A stretch of DNA of 64,000 nt from Notospermus geniculatus (taxonomy: Eukaryota > Nemertea > Pilidiophora > Heteronemertea > Lineidae). Of the stretch, positions 10,847 through 21,800 are shown piece by piece; positions within the stretch are counted from its first letter, which is position 1, and each line of letters begins with the position of its first letter. A program made the position numbers and the translations under genes. Below the pieces are notes generated by a model. That model saw only the letters and a program-made list of their open reading frames with translations, did no database searches and had not been told where the DNA came from. The DNA lies in assembly GCA_002633025.1 (NCBI GenBank), contig NMRB01000501.1, positions 161,275-225,274 of the forward strand, in the 5' to 3' direction.

Positions 10847-12616
10847 CTGCTGTGTATCTTGGTTACCATGGCAACTGGGTGTCTCTTGGTTCTCCTTTCA
10901 CAAAATGCGTACAGGTGGGGTAGGTGGTCGTATCGTTTCAACAGCGGCGAGGCACTGAGGTGTTCAATTATCGATATGTCGCGGACACGATCTTTTGTGA
11001 AAATACATAGGGACAGAAAAGAATCAACAGAAATAGCAATCAATATGGGATTGCTGATAAGGGCAAAATTGATACTACTGACCAGTTATTTTGTATTTAA
11101 TGAGGATGATTATAACTCGTTTGAATTAGTCGTACACAATTGCCCTCAAACAGCTCGGTAATTGTCAGTCGCTGCCTTTGTTCTAACTGGATATTACCAT
11201 CAATTCAATGGTCTACTTGGTGGCAAAAAATCTCAATCAGCAAACTTCGGATTGATACGATTCTAAATATAGAAACACATTATTGGACCATATATAGATA
11301 CATGTATTGATATCCAATGCCAGATTCATTTTTTATGAAAGGATCAATGTATTTCTATGTCAGGCATCAGGGATAATCCGTTTTTTTCAGCTTAACACAG
11401 GGATTGCTTTTTTTCATACATATCCGAAGGCTGGGATTTTTTCACTACTGGTGGATCAAAATTTTCTTGTCCTGGTAGAAGAAAGAAGCCTCCCGCAGGC
11501 TATTTTTCAAATAGCGTTCTTAATGAAGTCTGAGCGATTGATCATCAGACCTTCAAAGAACACAGAGCAAACAAACATGTTACATAATACAGGAGAACTA
11601 GAAGATGACAGAGAATATGGATAAAGTACTGGAGTCTGGAGAATGTCTGCACTTTTGAAGACCATTATCTATCATAATCAATAGATCAATCAGTCAATAT
11701 CCAGGCCTGAGGCATTGATACAGGTCCTGAATTAGGCTCAAGTGAATTTCTCAAAGCTTGTCACAGTTCACATCAAAAGGCCACATGGAACAGATGGGCC
11801 TTCAGGGAACTAGAAACGATGTCCTGTCCTCAGCAGCCCTGATCTTGGATGGCAGTCGACTCCACAACCGGGGGCCACAACAAGGACCTGCCTCCAACTG
11901 GGATAAAGTTGGATCGTGAATGAGTCAAGATCGACCTATTTTTTCTGAGAAGCTGATGATTTCAGAGGACTAAGGACTCGGAGGGTGTAAAAAGTTTGAA
12001 AGGCACCTAAAATCCATCATATAGGTATTCTTTGGAAAGCTCTCAGAGAGACCTTTCCAATGAATACCTATGTGACAGGGTTTCAGTAAGACATAAAGTA
12101 TTTGGTAGGTTTGTCAATTTCAATGAATTTGAATTTCAATGAATCCCCAGTGAAAGGGTTAACAATGGTCAACGGCTGGTCAATTCTTCCCCTCCGTGGT
12201 CACACTTGACATTGCTGGAACATCTACTATCGATATCGGACTTCAACCTTCTTAACTAACGCCAGCCAAATAACAGCCTGTCATAAGTCCGAATGAGTAA
12301 CCAGCTCCACAAGGGTATCTAATAATCCCCCGTGAGGAATCGAATACGAGGATAGTCCCGCTACAATCGACAATGCTACCAATGTTAATTACTGTTTGAA
12401 GGGTCATCGCTCTTCAATTTGTGTCCGCAGAGAATTGTAAATGGCCGCTACACCACGTCATTATGTCCACCAGATACGCCTGGTTATGTTAGCTGTTCAA
12501 TATCAGATGCTAGCTACACCCGACTATTACCTGGAAATTATGGTCAGAAAATGTGTACCCCCTATTTTTCAAAGAGACATGGTCTGTTTGTTAATTTCTT
12601 TGAAATACAAGACACA
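10847..12616. other. No gene supported
   Basis: Short frames only. A plus-strand frame at 11307-11624 (105 codons) has no recognisable domain and is rich in T-run-encoded Phe. The palindrome at 12022-12070 is listed separately. Confidence 0.4.
12022..12070. repeat. Foldback hairpin, dispersed family C copy 1
   Basis: TAGGTATTCTTTGGAAAG is followed by a short spacer and CTTTCCAATGAATACCTA, an 18-base inverted pair with one mismatch. The right half and following GACAGGGTTT recur at 33760-33830, together with the central AGCTCTCAG. It is probably a small foldback element. Confidence 0.65.
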
Positions 12617-13537
12617 GGATCAATATGAGTACACTGTAACATTGGACCACTCATAAAATCCATACCCCATCAGTTAACCTTTCTCCAATCCATTTGCACC
12701 ACTAATTTGGAAGCCTAAAACATAACCGCAGGAAAATTCATAGAGATTAGTAGCAACTTATTACATGGATGTTCATCAATTTAGTTTGTCTTAATTCTAC
12801 ATGCTATCCAAAAGCAGTGAAATCGACACAATGCCATTTCAAAGCCTCAAACAAGCTTGTGATCAATGACAAGCCTGAAGACTGTTAGCCACCTATTGTT
12901 GAAACATGGAACTGAAATCTCTGTCATTCAAGAATGCAGCAGGGAGAAATCAAATGACTCCAAGCTGTGACAAATGGAATCCAACGGAGGTAGCTGTTCC
13001 CCATTCCAATGATCGTCACACTCAACACCGAGTCGAGACTGAAATGAATTTTTTCTTCTTTTTCAAGAAGTCATAAAATGTTAGTCACAGCTCATTTGTC
13101 ACTGAAATGGCCCATAAAATTGCACTTTCTTCAGTTATCTTTTCAATTGGTTCATTATAAAAGTAGCATGTTAGGAGGCAATGAGATTGATTCCTTTGTA
13201 AGAAGGTTAATAATAATAACCTTATGCACACATTTCGTTCGCATCTAACCACAATATTCAGGTCTTAATGCCTGATATAATGTTGGAGCAATCTCCGCGT
13301 ATCCTGAATCGGAAGTTCTCTCAAAAGAATTTCCATAATTGATCCATAAACTGCGCAACAAATCAAACAGTGTTGATACAAACCAATAATGAGGGAAAAA
13401 ACATTCGTAGTGTTACTAGATCAACGTCTCTGAAAGCTGAGCTAGAAGGCTACTTGGAATCAGCCTCTCGCTGGTTTTAAAATGTTCAGTGAGTGCAAGT
13501 GCCAGCTCAGGGCATTATACCCTCTCACATAGCCTAC
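12617..13537. repeat. Second large duplication, copy 1 (ends at an N)
   Basis: It matches 13539-14446 in order and orientation at high identity with small indels. Shared blocks include CCACTCATAAAATCCATA, ACAAGCTTGTGATCAATGAC and GGCATTATACCCTCTCACAT. The two copies differ, for example, by GTGTTACTAGATCAACG against GTGCCAGATCAACG. The match ends about seven bases before the N at 13538. No gene is evident. Confidence 0.92.
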
Positions 13538-13538
13538 N
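13538..13538. other. Ambiguous base / probable contig join
   Basis: A single N separates the end of one duplicate from the beginning of the other, with no unique spacer between them. This is the same arrangement as the N at 1190. Confidence 0.75.
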
Positions 13539-14446
13539 ATCAACATAAGTATACTCTAACGTTGGGCCACTCATAAAATCCATACTCCATTAGTAACCTT
13601 TCACCAAATCAATTGCACCTCTAATTTGGAAGCCTAAAACATAACCATAGGAAATTCATAGAGATTAGTAGCAACTTATTACATGGAAGTTCATAAATTT
13701 AGCTTGTCTTAATTCTACATGCTATCCAAAAGCAGTGAAATCGACGCAATGCCATTTCAAAGCCTCAAACAAGCTTGTGATCAATGACAAGCCTGAAGAC
13801 TATTAGCCACCTATTGTTGAAACATGGAACTGAAATCTCTGTCATTCAAGAATGCAGCAGGGAGAAATCAAATAACTCCGAGCTGTGACAAATGGAATCC
13901 AACGGAGGTAGCTGTTCCCCATTCCAATGATCGTCACACTCAACACCAAGTCGAGACTGAAATGAATTTTTTCTTCTTTTTCAAGAAGTCATAAAATGTT
14001 AGTCACAGCTCATTTGTCACTGAAATGGCCCATAAAATTGCACTTTCTTCAGTTATCTTTTCAATTGGTTCATTATAAAAGTAGCATGTTAGGAGGCAAT
14101 GAGATTGATTCCTTTGTAAGAAGGTTAATAATAATAACCTTATGCACACATTTCGTTCGCATCTAACCACAATATTCAGGTCTTAATGCCTGATATAATG
14201 TTGGAGCAATCTCCGCGTATCCTGAATCGGAAGTTCTCTCAAAAGAATTTCCATAATTGATCCATAAACTGTGCAACAAATCAAACAGTGTTGATACAAA
14301 CCAATAATGAGGGAAAAAAACACTGGTAGTGCCAGATCAACGTCTCTGAGAGCTGAGCTAGAAGCTACTTGGAATCAGCCTCTCGCTGGTTTGAAAATGT
14401 TCAGTGAGTGCAAGTGCCAGCTCAGGGCATTATACCCTCTCACATA
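13539..14446. repeat. Second large duplication, copy 2
   Basis: This copy begins within a few bases of the N and runs to CCTCTCACATACTGGGC, where it continues into unique sequence. A small hairpin, AAGGTTA/TAACCTT around AATAATAA, is present in both copies (13204 and 14121). Confidence 0.92.
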
Positions 14447-14581
14447 CTGGGCAATATTTTTATGATGTAGGGGAAGCTAGCTCATCAGACAAAACTGGAC
14501 AACATTTGCCGAATGTAGGAGGAAACTGGAGGCCCGAGAAAAAACTAACTATGCCCAGGAGAGATCACCCTCTCTAAAGCT

Positions 14582-14893
14582 AGCAGCACACGTCACCACT
14601 TTCGTTGCTTGTAGGCAATTTTCGTGGTCAGCAATTTTTGTGGCGGTTGCCGGTTTACAGCAGACGTCACCACTCAGTGGTCTCGTGTGCTGCCGATGGC
14701 CACGCATCACCACAACATACTGGCAACTACGAGCAACTGAAATCAAACTGGTTTGATTTTCGGCAACTTGTGGCAACTCGTGGTCACCACAGAATTTCCG
14801 TGGTGAGTGGTCACTGCCGGCCACAGCACACTTGGCCATTTTAGTGGCGACCACGAAAATTGCCTGCATGAGCAACGAAAGAGATGTGTGCTA
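14582..14893. mobile_element. Foldback MITE with repeated internal modules, family D copy 1
   Basis: The left end carries AGCAGCACACGTC, then TTTCGTTGCT, then AGGCAATTTTCGTGGTC. The right end carries the inverted complement of the same three blocks (GACCACGAAAATTGCCT, AGCAACGAAA, GTGTGCTAC). The centre, near 14740-14760, is itself palindromic (AAATCAAAC TG GTTTGATTTT). CACACG, GGCAACT and GGTCACCAC motifs recur inside in both orientations. It has no coding capacity and the minus open frame through it is incidental. It is probably a non-autonomous DNA transposon. Confidence 0.78.
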
Positions 14894-16302
14894 CAAGAAT
14901 GATGGGGATCACACCCATGACCTCATTGGTGCCAGACGCTGCTGTTTCCACTACACCATCCTGGCAACCCTGTTGTTCCAACCCCCAAAAGGAACGGGAC
15001 TTCATTCACTGACATTCATTGAAAAGTAATGACCACTGTGAGGGGAAACTTCCTGCCACTGTTACCTCCACAAACTTGCTCGCAGCTTTCACGAAGCTCG
15101 CTACACCTGTGCGAAGCTAAAGGTGTGTAAATTTCACTAGGAGCCTATACATTTCAGCTTCCTGGAGGCTTCCTCGGGCGATCAATCTTTGCACCGTTTG
15201 AGAGGTCAACAGATGGATGCGAACAACTCACATCTTCTTGTAGAAATATGAACATAGTTCAGCCACTATTAACCTTCAACAGGAGTACGCAGTTAGTACA
15301 TCTTAATAAATAGGTGGCACTACAACGCAATAACCCCATGTCAAGTTGGAAAGACCCCTCAAAAACCACACCATGGATGAAGGGGCTGAAGATGCCATAG
15401 TGACATCTGGTAACAAATGACTAAACCAATCATTATAAATATCTGCACAAAAGTTATTCGTGCCTCTAGGTGAGAGATTTTGTGTGCAAGTTTGCTCTCA
15501 ATGGGCAATTCACCAATGTTGGTGTCCTTAGGACTCACGCTAGGCAAATGACTGCCAAATGACTGGCCCATATACTTCTGTACATCTGAGCTGACCATTG
15601 ACAGCCAACTTACATGAGAAGACTCCTTCGTGGAGGAAGGTTTGAGAAACCTGCTGATGGAAATTCATCATTTAACCAAGTGTTTGGGGGGGAAGAGAAA
15701 CAATGGAAAGTACCTCAATCAGGCCTGTGGAATGAAGTACCCAATGAAGTACCCAGGGAGATGGTTAAAAAGAAAGAACAGCATGCCATTCACGTTGAAA
15801 AACACTGAGTCGCAACACCAAACAAGTGAAGCAGTAAGGGAGCGAAAAAACTGACATCATCTTTGATGAAATGGAAGCAAAAGCAGATGATTCCTCAACG
15901 TGAGCTGGACTCGCGTCAGTCCCGCATCAGTTGTTTGATCTATAGCGTACAGCATGTAGATATGCTGCTGTGCCAAAAAATCCACAACTCGCTCGTTTGT
16001 GATGAGTCACTATATGAGCAAGCAGTGGAAGGAGGAGTTGGAGCAATTCACTGCCCTGTGTCAAGCGTGCTAGTTGCAAGCTAATGATCATTGCATCAAC
16101 AGTGTTTGTCCGCGATGCAGGGGGCCGTCTCATTGGTTCAACAGTTGGTTGTGGTGAAAGAAACTTGGAGATTTCATCATCGCCTCCGTCTTCACAGAGT
16201 TTAGATTTCTATGGTGTTGCAGGTCACTCAATGTGTATGAAGAGTTGAAGGAACGCAGTGCAGACCAGGTGTGGTGCAGCATCACGCAGGTGTTGCGACT
16301 GC
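14894..16302. other. No gene supported; one foldback element inside
   Basis: Short frames only. A small direct repeat AATGAAGTACCC occurs twice at about 15731-15754. The foldback at 15470-15626 is listed separately. Confidence 0.4.
15470..15626. mobile_element. Foldback (MITE-like) element, family A copy 2
   Basis: The left arm, GTGAGAGATTTTGTGTGCAA then GTTTGCTCTCAATGGGCA, is an imperfect inverted match of the right arm, TGACCATTGACAGCCAACTT then ACATGAGAAGACTCC. Both arms also match the arms of 1623-1776. Divergence suggests an old insertion. Confidence 0.55.
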
Positions 16303-16524
16303 CTTAAAGGACCACAGTATTGCTTCCCAATCCTGCGTTACACCTACCCGCCGCGTTAAGGGAGAGACCTCTATTGACGACTTGGTAAACTACGCATGCT
16401 ACGTGCATTGTAGTGTAATCATACATTCTCCAACACTGGGGTGAAAGGCTTAACTACAGTATTGGAGAATGGTTCCGGTGGCGCCGGCTGTCGACAGAAA
16501 GTGGCAATACCGTGGTGCTTTAAG
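16303..16524. mobile_element. MITE family E (TTAAAGGA-CCACGGTATTGCC ends), copy 1
   Basis: The left terminus CTTAAAGGACCACAGTATTG and the right terminus, whose complement reads CTTAAAGCACCACGGTATTG, form about 21-base inverted repeats. The inner right arm (complement: GACAGCCGGCGCC, then ATTCTCCAA) matches the left arm of 60921-61131, so the two are one family in opposite orientation. It has no coding capacity. Confidence 0.78.
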
Positions 16525-16836
16525 AATGGCTTCAAAAGTTGTGAGGAACATTTGCTGTGAAAGGCATCCCTACATTTAAGTGTGCTTCAATTGCGGGGAG
16601 TATGAAATACAATATAAAACTGTTCCTTTCCCAAGAAAGCACCATCAGTCTCTCTAAAAGCTTCGATCATCTGGTGCTTACTAAATCACACTAACAAGCT
16701 ACAAACATTACCAGGGAACATGAAGGAAGAGGTGAATATTGGAGTTTGGTTACCAACAGGTATTCTTATTGTATAAACACACCACAAGCCCTTGCTGAGT
16801 AAGTCAGACTCCGATTAACATAGGAAGAAAAATATT

Positions 16837-17141
16837 TCAAACAACCGAGTTTGGGGCTCTACAGATAGACCAACCAAACGGTTGTCCTCTTGGCATAAAT
16901 ATATCTTCCACTTTTTTCATCAGAAATCCCATTTTCGAAAATCGCTGACCACGGACAACAGAATGAGTCGATAAAACATTAATGTGAACAAGACATGGTC
17001 CAGTTTCTGTGCAGTTTATGGGGACCATCCGGCAACTTTTTGTGCCAAATCGTTTGTTGCCCTCTTATTTGTTTCAGACAAGGTGAAACTCGCGACCACA
17101 ACCAGCAATGCACAAACATGAAGCCAGACTTCTATTGACAT
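16837..17141 (-). pseudogene. Candidate small secreted protein gene with a one-base frame break
   Basis: Reading leftward from the ATG at 17141-17139, the first 22 residues look like a classical signal peptide: MSIEVWLHVCALLVVVAS, followed by a likely cleavage near FTLS|E. The hydrophilic stretch after it contains Asn-Lys-Arg. The frame stops at 17016. The frame from 17028 to 16837 stays open for 63 codons and contains a Cys-rich motif (CTETGPC) and one more Cys near its end. The two frames are offset by exactly one base, and a T5 run on the plus strand (17037-17041) lies just before the overlap, so an indel there could explain the break. An intron or chance are the alternatives. The base at -3 is G, a fair start context. 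I do not recognise the family. No poly(A) signal was identified. Confidence 0.35.
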
Positions 17142-17520
17142 GCCTGTATTATATATAGAATTCTTGCGAAACATCTGACAAATACAAACTTCTTTAAAAA
17201 TTTGTCCAGGATTTCCTATTTGCAGGGGACAGCAGACGAAGATCATAAGATCCGCTGATTCACATGGCCCCAAGACCGAGCTTCCTCGATCAATATGGAG
17301 TAAACAGCTCCGATTCCCTAACCCATTGTCCGAGCAAAAATTCAATATTTTTGAGTTCGGTTTTGCGTTACACCTCAAAGCTTAGATCAAAGGTGCCTAT
17401 ATGTTGTCAATATTTACAGGGAAACACTTTCATTTCTGGGGAGTTCATAACCAAATGGATTGGTGGTCACACTGCCAACAAATATTGAACAGGTATTTAC
17501 CTGGAGCGTTTTAGACTGAG

Positions 17521-17553
17521 GTTGTGGCCGAGTGGTATAGACACAGAACTGTG
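17521..17553 (+). ncRNA. tRNA-like fragment (possible SINE head)
   Basis: TTGTGGCCGAGTGGTATAGA resembles the first third of a Leu/Ser-type tRNA, including the A-box-like TGGCCGAGTGG. No matching T-arm/B box follows at tRNA distance, so this is not a full tRNA gene. A truncated tRNA-derived SINE or a chance match are the options. Confidence 0.35.
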
Positions 17554-17559
17554 AAAGAA

Positions 17560-18897
17560 AATTTAATCTGTCTGAAGCTCAACTTCTATTGGAAATCCTT
17601 CAAGAAGCTGCTAATAGCCCCACAATCAAGAGCTTTGCACAAAGATGAAGCAAGAATTTTTGACTCGCAGTATCAATCAAATTCTTTTCGCTTGGTCACC
17701 ATCATGGACTTTTTACCACCAACAAAGGCCACAGAGGACCATGAATTGAATATGTTATGTTGACACCGTCCTAGATGTCGATTTATTGTTACAGAACATG
17801 AGCCAACCGTCAGAAGGGAGGCGGCAACTTCAAAGGAATCCGCTACACCCAGGCGGGCGTATCTCATTGTTCCCGACCGTCCAAGCAAAAGAATTATTGA
17901 TTCACTAGAGTGGGCCGATAGTACCTTATTAATCTGAAACCAAATATTAGCATCCTCAAACTAAATATAGCCATGGACCCTGGCTGACGATAAAGAAACA
18001 CTTAATAGGGACCTTATCCCGGCAAATCTGGAATTCTGGTAAGTCCTGGGATATTTATTGCCGCTAGTCGTTCCGCTTTCAAAGGAAACGGTAAACACCA
18101 CCAGGGGGGTTCATAACCCAAACAATCTTGAGGCAGAAGACTTATATTCTACCTCGTTCAAATAAAGAGACCTCAATCTAGTGCCTTATTGGGATTGAAT
18201 ACAATTGCGACGAGATTCGAAGCGAATTATACGATTGTTGAGTTTCAAGATTTTCTGCTTGTTTAACTGCAGTGTTATGATTTCGATTTCCAAATTTGGG
18301 TCATCTCATCAAACATGTACCGTTTTCATTCATGTACCCCAAGGTAACGGATCATAGAAATATCTGCTAAGACAAGAAGCAAACATTCAGGGACAAAATA
18401 CCTGGAGGATGCCATGGGTATTTTTATAGCCATTGAATAGAAAGGTATGATTCTGAGCTACTCACTGGGCCACAAGTGACCAACAGTTACCCCCAAGAGC
18501 AGAAGTGGAAACTGAAGAAAAGGAAAATGCGACCAGCCTCAGATGTGGAATGAGTAGGCTGGCTAGGCTACCCTGCCAGAAAGGGATTCCAGATGCAACT
18601 GGTCAAGAAGTAGAGATTGGTCTGTGAGCCGATCTAAAGTCTGATTGATGACACCCTGGCTCATCCATCTTGTGTTGATTCAAGGCAGTCGTGTCCAAAA
18701 CCTTCGTCAGGCAAAGGTCTCATCCAGGCAAAAGTCACGGGGGTGTCCCCAGATCATGTGTTCAGGATGTTCCTGTGCTAGGCCTCTGCACAAGGGTTAT
18801 CAAAGGTAGAAGATTGCCATCAATTAGGCAATTACATCAACTTCAAATTTGTCGACACTTGTAGAGAGTAGTAAGGACAAATTCCTTGGTTTACACA
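17560..18897. other. No gene supported
   Basis: Only short frames. A perfect donor-like GTAAGT follows CTGGAATTCTG at about 18040, with an open stretch of about 23 codons before it; this is too short to call an exon. Confidence 0.35.
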
Positions 18898-21800
18898 TTA
18901 CAGGTAAATATTATAAGAAGAACATGTAAACAGACACTTAGCAGCTGCTACAGCACTTGTGAAGAACAGTCCTACTTTATTTTTGGAGCTAACAAGCTTT
19001 TTTGGCAATTGCGACAGAAAAGAAATCAAGAGCTCTGTCACAGCTGGTCGTGAGAGAAATTCAGTTGTGTACGTTACAGAAGGCAAACAGAATATAGAAT
19101 ACAAGAAACACTTTGTTTTGCCAAATGACAACATCGAAATTGCTGATAAGCAAAAAGCTTGTTGACCAAGACAAGAATGCTCGCATTTCTTACAGTAATT
19201 ATGAAGTTTTTGCTGTGAATGTTATATCTTACCAAAAACATGTTACCAAAGAATTAATGATAATTGTGTTGATTTGTGATACTGTTACTGCTGTCAGTAA
19301 GTAAGACTTACCTTAATGTACCAGATGGAAATTTTGTCAAAGTCACATGCCGAATTAGATTCCAAAGAACAATGTAACGGTACTAAGAAACACACTTGAG
19401 TGAAGATACCATACTGTCCTGCAGGATGTAGTTGTACAACTGCTGCAATTGGATGTCAAAGACCGATGCAGACACAGCAGATGAATGTCCTGTCTGAAAG
19501 TTAGCATTAGCACTGCAGAGCCAAATGAACAACTGGTACAAACTTCTTATCACATGATCTGGAGGGAGGAAGCTACAGACCTTCCCCAAAGTTGCTTTCA
19601 ATTCAAGATTACAAGACCCAATAGTACATTGATCAGATTTTTACAGAGATATGTACACATGGCGATGGCAAGTTTAACTTGGAGCAAACTTCAGTTGAAC
19701 CATCATCAATTTCCCATTTCACGTGTGATGCTTGCTTGTGTTGTCCGACACCAAGCCCTAATTGGATATTAATGACCTGTCCTTTTTTCCAATAAGCTGT
19801 ACAGCTGGTGAAGGGAAGGGTTGATCAGTCATCAACATGTCAGATAACAGTCTGTCGGACTTGTTTTTCTTGCCTGATTTCATCCAAGAAAGACCAAATT
19901 GTACTAAGTATCAAACTATGCTGACAATGATTTCATGCAAACTTGACATCTTTATCCATGTCTTATGGGAGGCTTCTTTTGTGTCAAGTGCCGATTTCAG
20001 ATACGTGCTATTGGAACTAAACTAGTTTTCAACTTTATTACTTCCTCCCTCAAAGTCACTCTGAAGCTATCCAAGGTCAAAATACAACATCAATCATTTC
20101 TTTCACCAATAGTTGACAAAATATTGAAGAACCTCTGATTTTATGCCTTTACTGCATGACAGAAGAAAGGGAAAGACTACAAACAAGACGCACCAATGAA
20201 ATAATGCCAATGAGGTCAAAGACACATCATATCACACCCTTTGACACATAAAAGTTGCATAAAACTGTACAAAATCAACCTGTTTGGACACCATGACTCA
20301 ATGACAGTTCAATAATTTATTGCTTCAGTTGCATAAGTTGGAGGCAATTCAATTAAATCTGTTAGGCTAGTATGTCACGGCCCTAAAATGCATCAACAAC
20401 ATAGATGCCCTCCTTGTAAGCAGACTATCCATTGTTGATAATGTTTTGTTGTGTCTGCCCGCCCCAAACCAGGTCAGGTACCCTCTCTAACATTCACTGC
20501 CGACAATAAAGGGACAATAACGGGTGATGAGGCGGGCAATTATGTGCTTGATCAAGGCTATAAACTTGCAACCTTTACTACAGGGCGGCATCCTTTCATC
20601 TTTGATATAGTTACAGAATGACGACTGCCCCTGTTATCTGGTGGTTGAAGCAGGTGACACTGAGCTGTGGCCACTTAGTCTTCAGAAGTCATGACTTGAC
20701 CAGGAGCTTTGAGACCCGGTCAAGCATAATTCACCAGAATGTCTACAACCTGAGCCAACTTAGAATGTGGAAGTGGCGACCAAAGACCATCCTACACTCA
20801 GTTCCCTGATGAACAGTCAACAGGAATTCTACCACCATGAAGACGAAGCTGTGAAGAAGGATGGAAGATCGCTGGTGGACAGCAAGTTTTGGCCAACACC
20901 GAGATTCATGTGTTTGAGGGTACCAATGGTGAAAGCACAAAGCTGTGAGCCAGGAAAGAGCGAACTGTCTTACATTGGCTCTGCAACAGTTTATCACACA
21001 TCTACAAGCTCCTTGAGGGGAAATACTGGAGGAGCCATCTCCCACCTTGACCAACCCAACTCAAATTAGTTAATTACTGGAATGCACAGACAATCATTTG
21101 TAGTCCATTTCATCATCAGAATGCCAACATCGCCTTTGCATTTTCATGGTGAGAACACGTAACAAGTACATCCCCATTGGGCAAGCTTACGCTGAAATTG
21201 CCAAGTTGTCGATTCTTAACAGACTGATCAAATCCAAACGGAGCCAAGGCACCCAAGAACTGAATCCAACTTCATCCCAACTTTACTATGAATGCATGTG
21301 TAAAGCTACTCTCCTGCTTGTACCTCATGTACAGGACACAAGACAGATTGAGTTGAAATCAATTTCTACCTGCACTGGCCCTCAAAGCCTTTGATTTCAC
21401 CTGCAATGGCTGATAACATGTTTTTCTGATAAGATCGATAGAAACAGGATCACTGTGATGTTTAACTCACTGAGGCTGTGTTTTGCCAAGGAATAGCCAA
21501 ACGAAACCTTCTGCAATAGACATGGAATAGCCCAACTCCATTACATGTACTTCTTGGCAGAGTTTTCTGTACAGCTACATGGACATCTTCAATTGCCCCA
21601 ATCCAGACCTCCAACAGTAGGACTTCTTCAGTGACAGTCAAGGCAAATGGTCATGTGGACAGCAACATGCTTCTGCAGATAGAGTACCACTAGAAGAGGC
21701 CTCCCCAACAGATTGGAAAGACCATTCCGCTAAGTTTGTTTCTTACCACAGAATTTAGTCTGACCTCGTGGATGGTACTTACCTGGAAAGATAGAAGAGA

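Noticed and set aside
11800-11910. Possible LINE 3' coding remnant (GTCGACTCCACAACCGGGGG)
   Set aside because: Only a vague resemblance; no open frame or reverse-transcriptase motif nearby.
14549-14875. Opposed open frames of 108 and 79 codons
   Set aside because: Both are shadows of the palindromic element at 14582-14893.
17521-17553. Functional tRNA gene
   Set aside because: Only the 5' third resembles a tRNA; no anticodon arm, T arm or acceptor pairing follows.
17971-18039. Micro-exon ending at GTAAGT
   Set aside because: Only about 23 codons, a poor acceptor and no partner exon.
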